This document shows, piece by piece, positions 56,102 through 64,000 of a stretch of DNA of 64,000 nt. Below the pieces are notes generated by a model. It was not told the DNA's origin. It made no database searches and saw only the letters and a program-made list of their open reading frames with translations. The stretch comes from Gemmatimonadota bacterium (GTDB taxonomy: Bacteria; Gemmatimonadota; Gemmatimonadetes; Palauibacterales; Palauibacteraceae): the NCBI GenBank assembly GCA_029262175.1, contig JAJCZV010000205.1:1-64000 (forward strand). The letters are read 5' to 3'. The translations under genes were made by a program, and so were the position numbers. The number at the start of each line of letters is the position of its first letter. Positions within the stretch are counted from its first letter, which is position 1.

Positions 56102-56527
56102 ATGAGGCGACGGTTTACCACCGAGGACGATGGGATCGCGGTCGTGGCGGAGATCAACGTCACCAGTCTCGTCGACGTCGCGTTCACGCTCCTCGTGATC
56201 TTCATGATCACTGCGCCGATCCTTCAGGGCGGCATCGAGATCCAGGTTCCCGAAGCGGCGACGGGCCCTCTGAGCTCGGCGGACGCCCTTGTCGTGTCGA
56301 TCGACGACGACGAGCAAATCTACCTCGATGATGTGCCCGTGACGTACGAAGAGTTCGATGGGTCGATCGATCAGATATTGAGCCGGCAGGAGTCGGCCGA
56401 AGTTTTCCTCAGGGCAGACCAGGACCTTCGGCTCGGGGTCGCGGTACGAGTAATGGGAAGACTTACGGAAGCGGGAGCGACTGCCGTGAACATCATCGCA
56501 AATACAGAGACGCGCCGCCGTCCGTGA
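56102..56527 (+). CDS. tolR: TolR/ExbD-type motor subunit
   Basis: TolR carries the protonatable residue of the motor. The 141-residue protein has a short cytoplasmic start, then INVTSLVDVAFTLLVIFMI with the conserved Asp, and a periplasmic domain. ATG 56102 is preceded by GGAGCTT; the next gene overlaps by four bases (GTGA). Family: ExbD/TolR. Confidence 0.93.
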   Translation: MRRRFTTEDDGIAVVAEINVTSLVDVAFTLLVIFMITAPILQGGIEIQVPEAATGPLSSADALVVSIDDDEQIYLDDVPVTYEEFDGSIDQILSRQESAEVFLRADQDLRLGVAVRVMGRLTEAGATAVNIIANTETRRRP

Positions 56528-57243
56528 GTGGGCAGCCGGTCGACTCTGATGTGACCCTATCGCCGCCGGCAGGTCGGAGGGGGCGTCGTTGGGAACGGGC
56601 CGAGCGTCCGCCTCGACAGGCGGTGTTGGGCTCGTTGGGTCTGCACGTCGTGTTTATCACGCTTGCCGTGTTCACGACTACGGCCCCCAGCCCGCCGCCT
56701 CCTCAGACCGTGCGCGTGCGCATGGTCGCGTCGGCACCGCAGGATGCTCCGGTGCGCGTCGACCCGACCCCGCCGGAGGTCGCGGAGGAAGAGTTCCGAC
56801 CGCCGCCCCCCGAACCGACGCCGGACCCGCAGCCGCAGACCGAGACGCCAACGGTAGAAGCCGAGGTCGTGGTCGAGCGGGAGCCCGAGCCCGAGCCCGC
56901 GCGCACCGAGGAGATCGGGGAGGAAGCCGTCAACGTTCAGATCGATGGCGCAAACTCGTTGTTTCCCGAGTATAACGCCAACATCATTCGACAAGTCGAG
57001 CGCTATTGGCGACCGCCGGCCGGCGCGCGCGAGCAACGGGCCGAGATTCAGTTCGTGATCCACCGCGACGGTACAGTGTCCGACATCGAGTGGGTAGCAA
57101 AATCGGGGAGTTCGACGTTCGATCTCCTGTGCCAGGGCGCGGTCGAATCGGCCGGCCGAAGCAGGGCGTTCGGTCCTCTTCCGGATGCATTTCCAGGGGA
57201 TCGAATGGTCGTCAATTTTTACTTTGATCCAAGTCGACGCTAA
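56524..57243 (+). CDS. TonB/TolA-like energy-transducing protein
   Basis: A 239-residue protein with one membrane segment (LHVVFITLAVFTT, about residues 40-52), a long Pro/Glu-rich spacer (residues 55-130) and a C-terminal TonB/TolA-like domain with EYNANIIRQVERYWRPP and FVIHRDGTVSDIEW. It is shorter and more Pro-rich than E. coli TolA, closer to TonB-type. Its place between tolR and tolB suggests it fills the TolA role. GTG 56524 overlaps the tolR stop. Confidence 0.8.
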   Translation: MSGQPVDSDVTLSPPAGRRGRRWERAERPPRQAVLGSLGLHVVFITLAVFTTTAPSPPPPQTVRVRMVASAPQDAPVRVDPTPPEVAEEEFRPPPPEPTPDPQPQTETPTVEAEVVVEREPEPEPARTEEIGEEAVNVQIDGANSLFPEYNANIIRQVERYWRPPAGAREQRAEIQFVIHRDGTVSDIEWVAKSGSSTFDLLCQGAVESAGRSRAFGPLPDAFPGDRMVVNFYFDPSRR

Positions 57244-57277
57244 CGCGGACATTACATCTGAGTGGAGGGCGGCACTT

Positions 57278-58609
57278 TTGCGGATGACGATGATGGGGAA
57301 GAGTCGGGGGAGCGCGAGATCGATCGGGGCCGTCCTGGGGCTGCTTGCGGTACCGGCTCTGGGACACGCGCAGGAGTCCGCCGGAGGCGTGCGATTGGGC
57401 ATCTCGTATGAGCCGGGGTACGTCCCCGCGCTCGTCGTCGCCCCCGTCGCATCCGGAGCGGGGCTCGAGGCGATTGCCGATGCAGCCGGCACGATTCTCG
57501 AGACCGACCTCGATTTCTCCGACCGGTTCGACATCATCGCGCTCCCGGACACGTTCCCTTCGAACGGCCCTCCGAACTACGCGCTTTGGAATCAGCTGGG
57601 CGCCGTGTGGCTGGTCACCGCCGACATCTCCGGTTCCGCGACGTCGCCCATCCTGCGCGTGAGTCTGCACGACACCGTGTATGGACAGCTCAAGAACGTC
57701 CAGGCCTTCAGCCTGCCCCAACTCACGGCCGATGGGTTTCGGATGGCGATTCATCGCGCGTCCGATCAAATCGTTTCATGGGCCACCGATGGGCAGCGAG
57801 GAATCGCCGCCACGCGCATCGCCTTCCGCCGACGTGGCGGGGACGGAACCTCGGCGCTTTTCGTCGTCGACAGCGATGGCGAGAACCTGCGCCGGATTCC
57901 CACCGGAGGGCAGAGCGTCTACTCGCCGGCGTTCTCACCCGATGGTTCCCGTATCGCGTACACGACCCAGAACGAGTCCGGAACGTTCTCTTTGCTGGAG
58001 ACCAACCTGATTACCGAGAGTCGTCGGACGATCTCTACCAGCGAGCTCATCCAGACGCCGGCGTACACACCCGATGGCCGGCTCGGCTACGCCGAGATCT
58101 CCGGTGACGGCGTCGAGGTGTTCCTCGAAGGGACCGGTAGGCTCACCGACACGCGTGGGGATGCGCTCAACCCGACCTTCTCGCCGGACGGTCGACGATT
58201 CGCCTTCGAAGCGGATCCGACCAACCAGCCTCAGGTCTATGTCCAGGATGTCTCGGGCGGATCTCCCCGACGCATCAGCGTGTATGTACGACGAGAACGC
58301 ACCAATGCGGTGGGCCCCGATTGGTCGCCGAGCGGCGATCGCATCGCGTATGCCGCGATCAGCGGTAGCGGGTTCCAGGTGTTTACCGTGAATCCCGACG
58401 GAACGGACAGACGGATGTTGACCTCGCGGGGCGAGAGCGAGGCGCCGAGCTGGGCTCCCGATGGGCGCCATCTGGTGTTCTCTTCGGCGGATTCACAAGG
58501 CCATGCGCTATGGATCTTGGATACGGTGACCGGTCGAAGTCGGGTCCTGACGTCGAGCAGACAAGACGAGCTTCCGGACTGGTCTCCAGCCCTGCCGACG
58601 GGGTCCTAG
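57278..58609 (+). CDS. tolB: TolB periplasmic beta-propeller protein
   Basis: TolB links the inner-membrane Tol motor to Pal. The protein has a signal peptide (GAVLGLLAVPALGHAQ), an N-terminal domain, and the propeller with repeated SPDGxRxAY-type motifs (SPDGSRIAYTTQ, SPDGRRFAFEAD, PSGDRIAYA, APDGRHLVFSS). TTG 57278 is eight bases after GGAGGG; ATG 57284 is the alternative. Length is about 443 residues, as usual. Confidence 0.93.
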   Translation: MRMTMMGKSRGSARSIGAVLGLLAVPALGHAQESAGGVRLGISYEPGYVPALVVAPVASGAGLEAIADAAGTILETDLDFSDRFDIIALPDTFPSNGPPNYALWNQLGAVWLVTADISGSATSPILRVSLHDTVYGQLKNVQAFSLPQLTADGFRMAIHRASDQIVSWATDGQRGIAATRIAFRRRGGDGTSALFVVDSDGENLRRIPTGGQSVYSPAFSPDGSRIAYTTQNESGTFSLLETNLITESRRTISTSELIQTPAYTPDGRLGYAEISGDGVEVFLEGTGRLTDTRGDALNPTFSPDGRRFAFEADPTNQPQVYVQDVSGGSPRRISVYVRRERTNAVGPDWSPSGDRIAYAAISGSGFQVFTVNPDGTDRRMLTSRGESEAPSWAPDGRHLVFSSADSQGHALWILDTVTGRSRVLTSSRQDELPDWSPALPTGS

Positions 58610-58738
58610 GGCGGGCCAAGCGATGGGCTGCAACGGACGGGGTGGAGAGCGGCTATCTGCTTGGGGTCGCATCGCTTGCGGCGGACACGCAACAACGTAG
58701 GTTTAAGGGTGTGGTGGAACGGGACTGGGTGGTGCCCC

Positions 58739-58798
58739 TTTCTTGGTTGGTTTCCAATCTTTTAGCCAGGCATCGTCCTGCGATTTGCCAACAAGGAG
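58739..58798 (+). promoter_or_regulatory. Possible hairpin covering the pal ribosome-binding site
   Basis: TTTCTTGGTTGG (58739-58750) can pair with CCAACAAGGAG (58788-58798) with one bulged G and two G-T pairs, covering AAGGAG directly before the pal ATG. CAGG/CCTG (58767-58770 / 58777-58780) forms an inner stem. The wobble pairs make it weaker than the one at 44413. Confidence 0.35.
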
Positions 58799-58804
58799 AC
58801 TCCG

Positions 58805-59452
58805 ATGCAGCGTAGCCACAAATGGGCTGCGGTTCTTGTCATCCCTCTACTTGCAGTCGCATGTAGCGGAAACCCTGAACCAGTGCCGGTGCAAGCCGAG
58901 CCAGCGCCGATGGCGCCGCCTCCGCCGCCGGATGACAGTGCGGAGCGAGAAGCCGCCGCGAGTCGCATCTGCGATCGAGCCAGCGCGGCGATCCAATCGG
59001 GCGACTATTCGACGGCAAGGGAGCTTCTTCAGCAGGTCCTGCGAGACTATCCGGGGACCACGTGTGCTGCGTCGGCGCCGGATCAGATCGCCCGGGCCGA
59101 AGCGCTCGAGGCCCTGACGGCTCGGATCCATTTCGAGTTCAATCTCGCGTCGATTTCGGATCAGGCCGCTGCGATTTTGCAGCGCAAAGCCGAAGTCTTG
59201 CGAGCTTACGGGGACGTGCAGCTTACCATCGAGGGCCACGCCGACGAGCGGGGGTCTCTCGAGTACAACCAAGCCTTAGGCATGCGTCGCGCCCGAGCCG
59301 CGCTCCAGTACCTGACCAGCCTCGGTCTGGATGCGTCGCGGTTTCGAGTCGTGACCTTCGGAGAGGAGCGCCCGCTAGCCAGGGGGAGCACCGAAGGCGC
59401 GTGGCGTCAGAATCGACGAAGTGAGTTTGTCATCGCGGCAGGAGAGATCTAA
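58805..59452 (+). CDS. pal: Peptidoglycan-associated lipoprotein Pal
   Basis: Pal anchors the outer membrane to peptidoglycan through its OmpA-like domain. The 215-residue protein has a lipobox (LLAVACSG) and in the C-terminal OmpA domain IEGHADERGSLEYN and GMRRARAALQYL. The extra segment (residues 36-85, with SAAIQSGDYSTARELLQ) resembles a TPR-like linker not common in Pal. AAGGAGA precedes the ATG. Its stop overlaps the next start. Confidence 0.94.
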   Translation: MQRSHKWAAVLVIPLLAVACSGNPEPVPVQAEPAPMAPPPPPDDSAEREAAASRICDRASAAIQSGDYSTARELLQQVLRDYPGTTCAASAPDQIARAEALEALTARIHFEFNLASISDQAAAILQRKAEVLRAYGDVQLTIEGHADERGSLEYNQALGMRRARAALQYLTSLGLDASRFRVVTFGEERPLARGSTEGAWRQNRRSEFVIAAGEI

Positions 59453-60204
59453 TGCGAACGCCGGCGGTCGTAATGTTGTTGAGCGTTGCGGCCGCCGGCT
59501 GCGCGTCAAAAGCCGACGTCGAGGTGTTGGGCGACTCGGTGCGATCGGACATGGAGGAGATTCGGGCGGGTCAAGCTCAGCTCCTGAATCAAGTTCGAGG
59601 AGGGCTCGATAGTCTCGATGCCGCCGGTTTGCGGCGCGAGACAACGGGGCGCGGCGAGTTCGAGCGGCGCGTCGCGCGGCTTGAAGACGCTATGGAGGAG
59701 CTTCTCGAGATCGCGAGCCAGAACAACCAACTGCTCAATGATCTGTACCAAAACCGGACAGCTTCGGCTGGGAACCCCGGTCGGTCCCAGCCGATGGACA
59801 CCGGTAGAATCCAGAGCCTGGGGCAAGACGAACCTTCGCAGTTCTACGGCCTCGCCCTCGAGCAGTTCACGCTCGGGAACTACGAGACGGCTCGGGGGGC
59901 ATTTCGGAACTTCCTCACCGAGCACGGAAGCCATGATCTGGCCCCGGACGCCCAGTACTACATCGCGCGGACCTACGAGGACGCCAACGACGTGGGCAAC
60001 GCGCTTGCCGAGTTCCAACGGGTGACCGAGCTCTATCCGAATTCCAACCGGGCCGCTGCGGCTTTGTACCGGCGCGGTCTGCTCGAAGTGGCGCGCGGGA
60101 ACACCGCGATCGCCCGCCGGCTATTTACTCAGGTGGAAGCTGGCTACGCCAATAGTCCTGAAGCGCCCCTCGCTCGTCAGGAGCTTGCGAAGCTCGGGAA
60201 CTGA
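59452..60204 (+). CDS. cpoB: Tol-Pal associated TPR protein CpoB/YbgF-like
   Basis: CpoB couples Tol-Pal to peptidoglycan synthesis. The 250-residue protein has a leader SVAAAGC with lipobox, then a coiled coil (residues 25-95, DSVRSDMEEIRAGQAQLLNQ) and TPR repeats with FYGLALEQFTLGNYETARGA and DAQYYIARTYEDANDVGNAL. The start overlaps the pal stop by one base (TAATG). It completes a canonical tolQRAB-pal-cpoB order. Confidence 0.92.
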   Translation: MRTPAVVMLLSVAAAGCASKADVEVLGDSVRSDMEEIRAGQAQLLNQVRGGLDSLDAAGLRRETTGRGEFERRVARLEDAMEELLEIASQNNQLLNDLYQNRTASAGNPGRSQPMDTGRIQSLGQDEPSQFYGLALEQFTLGNYETARGAFRNFLTEHGSHDLAPDAQYYIARTYEDANDVGNALAEFQRVTELYPNSNRAAAALYRRGLLEVARGNTAIARRLFTQVEAGYANSPEAPLARQELAKLGN

Positions 60205-60240
60205 TCGGTGCGGCACGCCCCAGGTCTGAGGTAGGACACC

Positions 60241-60744
60241 GTGCAGTGCCCGAGTTGCGCCCACCCGGAGGACCGCGTCGTCGACTCTCGAACGAGTCGA
60301 GGCGGTAGGGCCACCCGACGCCGACGTGAATGCCTCGGGTGTGGCCACCGCTTCACGACCTACGAGCAGATCGAGGAAGAGCCCCTCCTCGTCCAGAAGA
60401 AGGGCGGCGGCACAGAGCCCTACGATCGCTCCAAACTCATGGCCTCCATCCGGATCGCCTGCGCCAAGCGCCCCGTCTCGAACTCCGAAATCGAAGCGTT
60501 AGTAGATGGGGTCGAGGGGCAGCTCGCCGAGACCGATCTGAGCGAGGTCCACAGCCTCGAATTGGGCGAGCTCATCATGGAGCGGCTGCGCACCCTGGAC
60601 CAGGTAGCGTACGTTCGGTTCGCCAGCGTCTATCGAAACTTTCAGGATACGACGGAGTTCATGGAGGAAGTGACGGAATTGGTCCGCCGCGCGCGTTACA
60701 ACGCGGTCGGGCAGGTTGAATTGTTTGGGGCCAATGGAGACTAA
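60241..60744 (+). CDS. nrdR: Transcriptional repressor NrdR
   Basis: NrdR represses ribonucleotide-reductase genes, using a zinc ribbon and an ATP-cone. The 167-residue protein starts with GTG and has CPSC and CLGCGHRFTTYEQ zinc pairs, then the ATP-cone with KKGGGTEPYDRSKL. Its 3' end overlaps tatC by 11 bases. Confidence 0.96.
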   Translation: MQCPSCAHPEDRVVDSRTSRGGRATRRRRECLGCGHRFTTYEQIEEEPLLVQKKGGGTEPYDRSKLMASIRIACAKRPVSNSEIEALVDGVEGQLAETDLSEVHSLELGELIMERLRTLDQVAYVRFASVYRNFQDTTEFMEEVTELVRRARYNAVGQVELFGANGD

Positions 60745-61522
60745 AGACCAAGAGACCGGGGGACAGGCCGAGATGCCGTTCCTGGACCACCTCGAGGAGC
60801 TTCGCTCGCGACTGATCTGGTCGTTTGTCGCGCTCCTCGTGGGGATGGTCCTGGGGTTAATGGCGGTAGCGTACCTCGATGTCTTGGAGATCATCAAGAT
60901 CCCGATCGAAGACCTGCTTCCGAACGAAACGCTCATATACACGAGTCCCACGACGCCCTTCTTCATCACGCTCAAACTCGGGTTCATCGTGGGTCTGATT
61001 CTGGTTTTCCCGTTTCTCGCCTACCAGGCGTGGCGCTTCCTGTCTCCGGCGTTGTACACGAACGAAAAACGATTCGCGATCCCTTCGATCTTGGTGGGGA
61101 CGATTCTGTTTATGGGCGGCGTCGCGATGGCCTACTTTCTGGTTCTCCCGCTGGGCCTGAAGATTCTCCTCAGCTTTCACACTGAATCGCTCGAAGCGTT
61201 CATCACCATCGACGAGTATCTCAAGTTTGCCACGGCGTTGATCCTCGCCTTCGGGTTCATCTTCGAAATGCCGGTCATCCTGGTTTTTCTCTCGTTGCTC
61301 GGGGTGGTCACGCCGGAGGGACTGGGGAAGTATCGCCGGCACGCGATCGTTGCGATGGCCGTGATCTCGGCGTTTCTGACGCCCGCCGACCCCTATACGA
61401 TGCTCGCGATGATGCTCCCGATGTTGATTCTGTACGAGCTCTCGATCATCGCGACCAAGGTCTTGAGACGGAGGAGAAACGAGCGCAACGAAGTCGTGGT
61501 CAGCGAGGGAGGCACTGCCTGA
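60734..61522 (+). CDS. tatC: Sec-independent protein translocase TatC
   Basis: TatC is the receptor for twin-arginine signals, such as the gamma-glutamyltransferase here. The 262-residue protein has FLDHLEELRSRL, then six hydrophobic segments; conserved PFLAYQAWRFLSPALYTNEK and FEMPVILVFLSLLGVV. ATG 60734 is used; a longer frame from 60716 (TTG) adds six residues. tatA/tatB are not in the window. Confidence 0.95.
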   Translation: METKDQETGGQAEMPFLDHLEELRSRLIWSFVALLVGMVLGLMAVAYLDVLEIIKIPIEDLLPNETLIYTSPTTPFFITLKLGFIVGLILVFPFLAYQAWRFLSPALYTNEKRFAIPSILVGTILFMGGVAMAYFLVLPLGLKILLSFHTESLEAFITIDEYLKFATALILAFGFIFEMPVILVFLSLLGVVTPEGLGKYRRHAIVAMAVISAFLTPADPYTMLAMMLPMLILYELSIIATKVLRRRRNERNEVVVSEGGTA

Positions 61523-64000
61523 CCACCCGCGTCTTTCGAGGGATTGCGTTCGTTGCGGTACTCCTGGGCGGGCTAGGGGGTGTGGAGACGGCTCGAGCCA
61601 CACCCGCCGGTCCGCTGCCCGCCCGCTTCGCCGCGCCGGCCGACACGGATAGCGTCGCGCCTCTGGCTCGCGACACGCTGGACCGAGACTCGACTGCGGT
61701 CGACACGACCGCCGCTGACACGACCGCCGTTGAACCCATCGAGGGCGCTGCGGACACGGCGGGCGTCCTCGCCGACACGACGGGTGCCCCCGCCGACACC
61801 ATCGATGCACCGGGCGATCGAGCGTTTCCGGAACGCGATCAGTTCTTAGAGCGGTTGGCCGGCATGCCCGGCTTTCGGGTGATCGAGTATCGAGGCCGTA
61901 ACGTCACCCTCGACGTCGAAGAGGAAACCGTGCGGCTGCGAGGGGACGCCCAGGCCAAATACGCCGAATCGGTGCTCACGGCGGACCGTATCACCTACTG
62001 GGCCGGGCTCCAGTTCATCCAGGCGCTCCACAACATCACGCTGGAGGGTGCGGGGCAAACCTCGACCAGCGATTCGATCATCAATTACGACGTGTCGCAG
62101 GCCAAGGGCACGATCATGGACGCCCAGACATCGTTCGCCGAACGGGGGACGGAGTGGTTCATCCGCGGCGACGCGACGCCGCGGGGAGCGAACACCGTGT
62201 TTGTCGAAGCCGGGCGGTTCACCTCCTGTGAATTGGAAGAACCGCACTTCTACTTCAAAGCCGGGCAGATCAAAGTCGTCGCCGAAGACATCATCGTGGC
62301 CTGGCCTGTCACGCTCTACATCAGCGACGTTCCCGTCATCTGGCTTCCGTTTTTTGCTCACGATCTCCGGCAAGGCAGACGGAGCGGCTTTCTCCCTCCT
62401 CGCTTCGGCGTCAACGATCTCATCTCGACCTCGAGCAACGTGACCCGCAGCATTACCGACTTCGGTTACTACTTCGCCATCAACGATTTCATGGACGCCC
62501 AGGCGACCATGGATTGGTTCAGTAGTCGGTTCACGCGTGTGAACGGAGCGTTTCGGTACAAGTCCCTCAAGAAGTTCTTCGAAGGAAATATGTTGGCGAG
62601 CTACAGCTTCGGAGATTCACGGACGTTCCAGTTTCAGATGCGACACCGTCACGACATCACGCCGGTGACCAATCTGCGCGTCAACGCGAACTTCATCTCC
62701 AATACGCAGGTGTTCGAGCAGCAGAGCTTTGACCCCACACGGCAGACCCAGCGCATCTCATCTGACCTCGGGCTTCAACATCGATTCTCGTTCGCTTCAC
62801 TGAATTTCAGTGCGAGTCGAAGGCAAGATCTCGGAACCCTGCGCGGCAAGACGGACCTCACGCTTCCGAACCTGCAGATGACGTTCTCTCCGGTCACCCT
62901 GTTCAAGGCGCCCCGTAACCGTAGCGGACTGTTCAACAACATCACGCTGAACGGCGGGTTCAACTACTCGCGCCTGATCCAGTCGCAAGAAGAGTCCGAC
63001 GATCGCACCACGGATCGCGGAAGCGTCAACACGGGGATTCGCCTCGGTTCGTTCGGGATCTCGAGCAACGCCAATTTCAATCGCGTCGCTACGACGCCGT
63101 TCGACTCGCTCGGTTCAATGCCGCCGGGTACCGCCCAGACTCGAGTCGATTACGGGGCGACGGCAGACTACCAAGTCGACTTGATCGGTAGCACCACCTT
63201 TCGTCCGACGGTCAGTCTCGCCGCGAGCACGTTTCGATCGGATAGCACTCAAAACCGGTTTATTGCCGCGCCCACGCGTTTGCGAGTGGGCGCGAGTCTC
63301 TCATCGGATCTCTATGGCTTCCTCCCGGGATTCGGGCCATTCCAAAGGATCCGTCACAAGTTCTCGCCTCGGGTCACGTACGATTACTCCCCGGCGATAC
63401 AGACGGCCGATTCGCTCCTGCAGATCCCGGGCTTCCCCGTCACCAACATCAGGGCCGAAAACCGCGTCACGTTCACGCTGAACCAAACCTTCGAAGCAAA
63501 GCTTCGCGACGATATCGAACTGGATGCCGAGGAGCAGGCCGTGTTGGAGGGCCGCCTGGTGGATGCGGATTCGATCGCGCTCGCGCGCGATTCGTTGGCC
63601 GCCTTGGGCGAGGAACCTCCCGAACCCGATTCCCTGGCGGTGGTTGCGCCCGATTCGCTTTCAGGTCAGTCGCCGGCCGCGCGTGGTGACTCCGCCGCAG
63701 CCCCCGCCCGGGTGCGAGAGCAACGAAACATCGTACTGTTCGGGATCAACTCCAGTCAGCTCGAGTTCGATTTTTCCCGTGAGAACGAGCCCACGCTCAC
63801 GACGGACCGTTGGAATCATCGCATCAATTCGGATCTGCTCCGTGGACTCTCCCTAAACCTCGGTCTCGACCTGTTCGATGGGATTGGGGAGGGGCGCCAG
63901 TTCGCTCCCATCCTCTCGAGCCTCAGCGGGAGCTTTACGTTTAGTTCCGCGACGGGACTGGGTGGACTCTTGGGTCTTGGCGGAGGAGGCGGGCGTCGCC
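61519..64000 (+). CDS. lptD: LPS-assembly protein LptD (OstA/Imp), 3' truncated, non-canonical start
   Basis: LptD inserts LPS into the outer membrane. The frame is open to the window end (827 codons). An N-terminal leader (IAFVAVLLGGLGGVETARAT), an Asp/Thr-rich segment, an OstA domain (ILTADRITY-like VLTADRITYWAG) and then the beta-barrel with RLRGDAQAKY, VIWLPFFAHDLRQGRRSGF and many alternating strands fit LptD. No ATG, GTG or TTG precedes the leader; CTG 61519 lies six bases after GAGGGAGG and overlaps the tatC stop (CTGA). ATT 61543 is a less likely start. Confidence 0.85.
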   Translation, partial: MTTRVFRGIAFVAVLLGGLGGVETARATPAGPLPARFAAPADTDSVAPLARDTLDRDSTAVDTTAADTTAVEPIEGAADTAGVLADTTGAPADTIDAPGDRAFPERDQFLERLAGMPGFRVIEYRGRNVTLDVEEETVRLRGDAQAKYAESVLTADRITYWAGLQFIQALHNITLEGAGQTSTSDSIINYDVSQAKGTIMDAQTSFAERGTEWFIRGDATPRGANTVFVEAGRFTSCELEEPHFYFKAGQIKVVAEDIIVAWPVTLYISDVPVIWLPFFAHDLRQGRRSGFLPPRFGVNDLISTSSNVTRSITDFGYYFAINDFMDAQATMDWFSSRFTRVNGAFRYKSLKKFFEGNMLASYSFGDSRTFQFQMRHRHDITPVTNLRVNANFISNTQVFEQQSFDPTRQTQRISSDLGLQHRFSFASLNFSASRRQDLGTLRGKTDLTLPNLQMTFSPVTLFKAPRNRSGLFNNITLNGGFNYSRLIQSQEESDDRTTDRGSVNTGIRLGSFGISSNANFNRVATTPFDSLGSMPPGTAQTRVDYGATADYQVDLIGSTTFRPTVSLAASTFRSDSTQNRFIAAPTRLRVGASLSSDLYGFLPGFGPFQRIRHKFSPRVTYDYSPAIQTADSLLQIPGFPVTNIRAENRVTFTLNQTFEAKLRDDIELDAEEQAVLEGRLVDADSIALARDSLAALGEEPPEPDSLAVVAPDSLSGQSPAARGDSAAAPARVREQRNIVLFGINSSQLEFDFSRENEPTLTTDRWNHRINSDLLRGLSLNLGLDLFDGIGEGRQFAPILSSLSGSFTFSSATGLGGLLGLGGGGGRR

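Overview
The window reads as a single stretch of chromosome from a high-GC, Gram-negative (diderm) bacterium. Outer-membrane biology is explicit: a complete Tol-Pal set, BamD, and the start of LptD. Several traits together suggest Gemmatimonadota or a close relative: many secreted BNR-repeat, gamma-glutamyltransferase and CocE-type proteins, a long SecA with a zinc tail, Cys-containing forms of several ribosomal proteins, and UDP-xylose genes beside hem genes. This placement is inference from gene content; no 16S gene is present. Nearly all genes are on the + strand; the exceptions are three − strand genes at 31.5-34.8 kb and 38.6-41.3 kb.

Region 1 (1-17.5 kb) is a textbook translation super-operon: the 3' part of tuf, then the S10, spc and alpha clusters (rpsJ to rplQ, including secY, adk, map, infA, rpmJ, rpoA), an unknown anchored protein, and rpmB. 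Most genes touch or overlap. The few larger gaps carry structure: a 34-nt imperfect inverted repeat between tuf and rpsJ, a promoter-like element and hairpin before rpmJ, and a 20-bp tandem repeat between rpsM and rpsK.

Region 2 (17.5-29.1 kb) holds hemD-hemB, a sugar-nucleotide block (SDR, UDP-glucose dehydrogenase, UDP-glucuronate decarboxylase, DPM-type glycosyltransferase), TPR lipoproteins including BamD, then nadD and secA. nadD has no AUG, GUG or UUG start that preserves its nucleotide-binding motif.

Region 3 (29.1-41.3 kb) is accessory. A cupredoxin lipoprotein, a truncated antibiotic-biosynthesis-monooxygenase remnant, an AhpD-like protein with an in-frame UGA at the second position of its CxxC motif (a probable selenoprotein), and a PLP aminotransferase run together and end at a strong convergent terminator. 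Secreted enzymes follow: a 1,097-residue BNR propeller protein, Tat-type gamma-glutamyltransferase, CocE hydrolase, amidase and a secreted unknown.

Region 4 (41.4-54.3 kb) contains radC, a bifunctional RelA/SpoT homologue, a small lipoprotein whose Shine-Dalgarno lies in a predicted hairpin, an unknown 458-residue protein, uvrB, the t6A/acetylation group tsaE-tsaB-rimI, ssb, a LysM protein, and hemX-hemA. Region 5 (54.4-64 kb) has an NDP-sugar epimerase, tolQ-tolR-tonB/tolA-like-tolB-pal-cpoB, nrdR, tatC and a partial lptD. Envelope construction and secretion (SecY, SecA, TatC, BamD, LptD, Tol-Pal) and tetrapyrrole synthesis (HemA, HemB, HemD, HemX) are the two themes that recur outside the translation block. 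I found no tRNA, rRNA, CRISPR array, insertion sequence or prophage, and no gene-free stretch longer than 300 bases.
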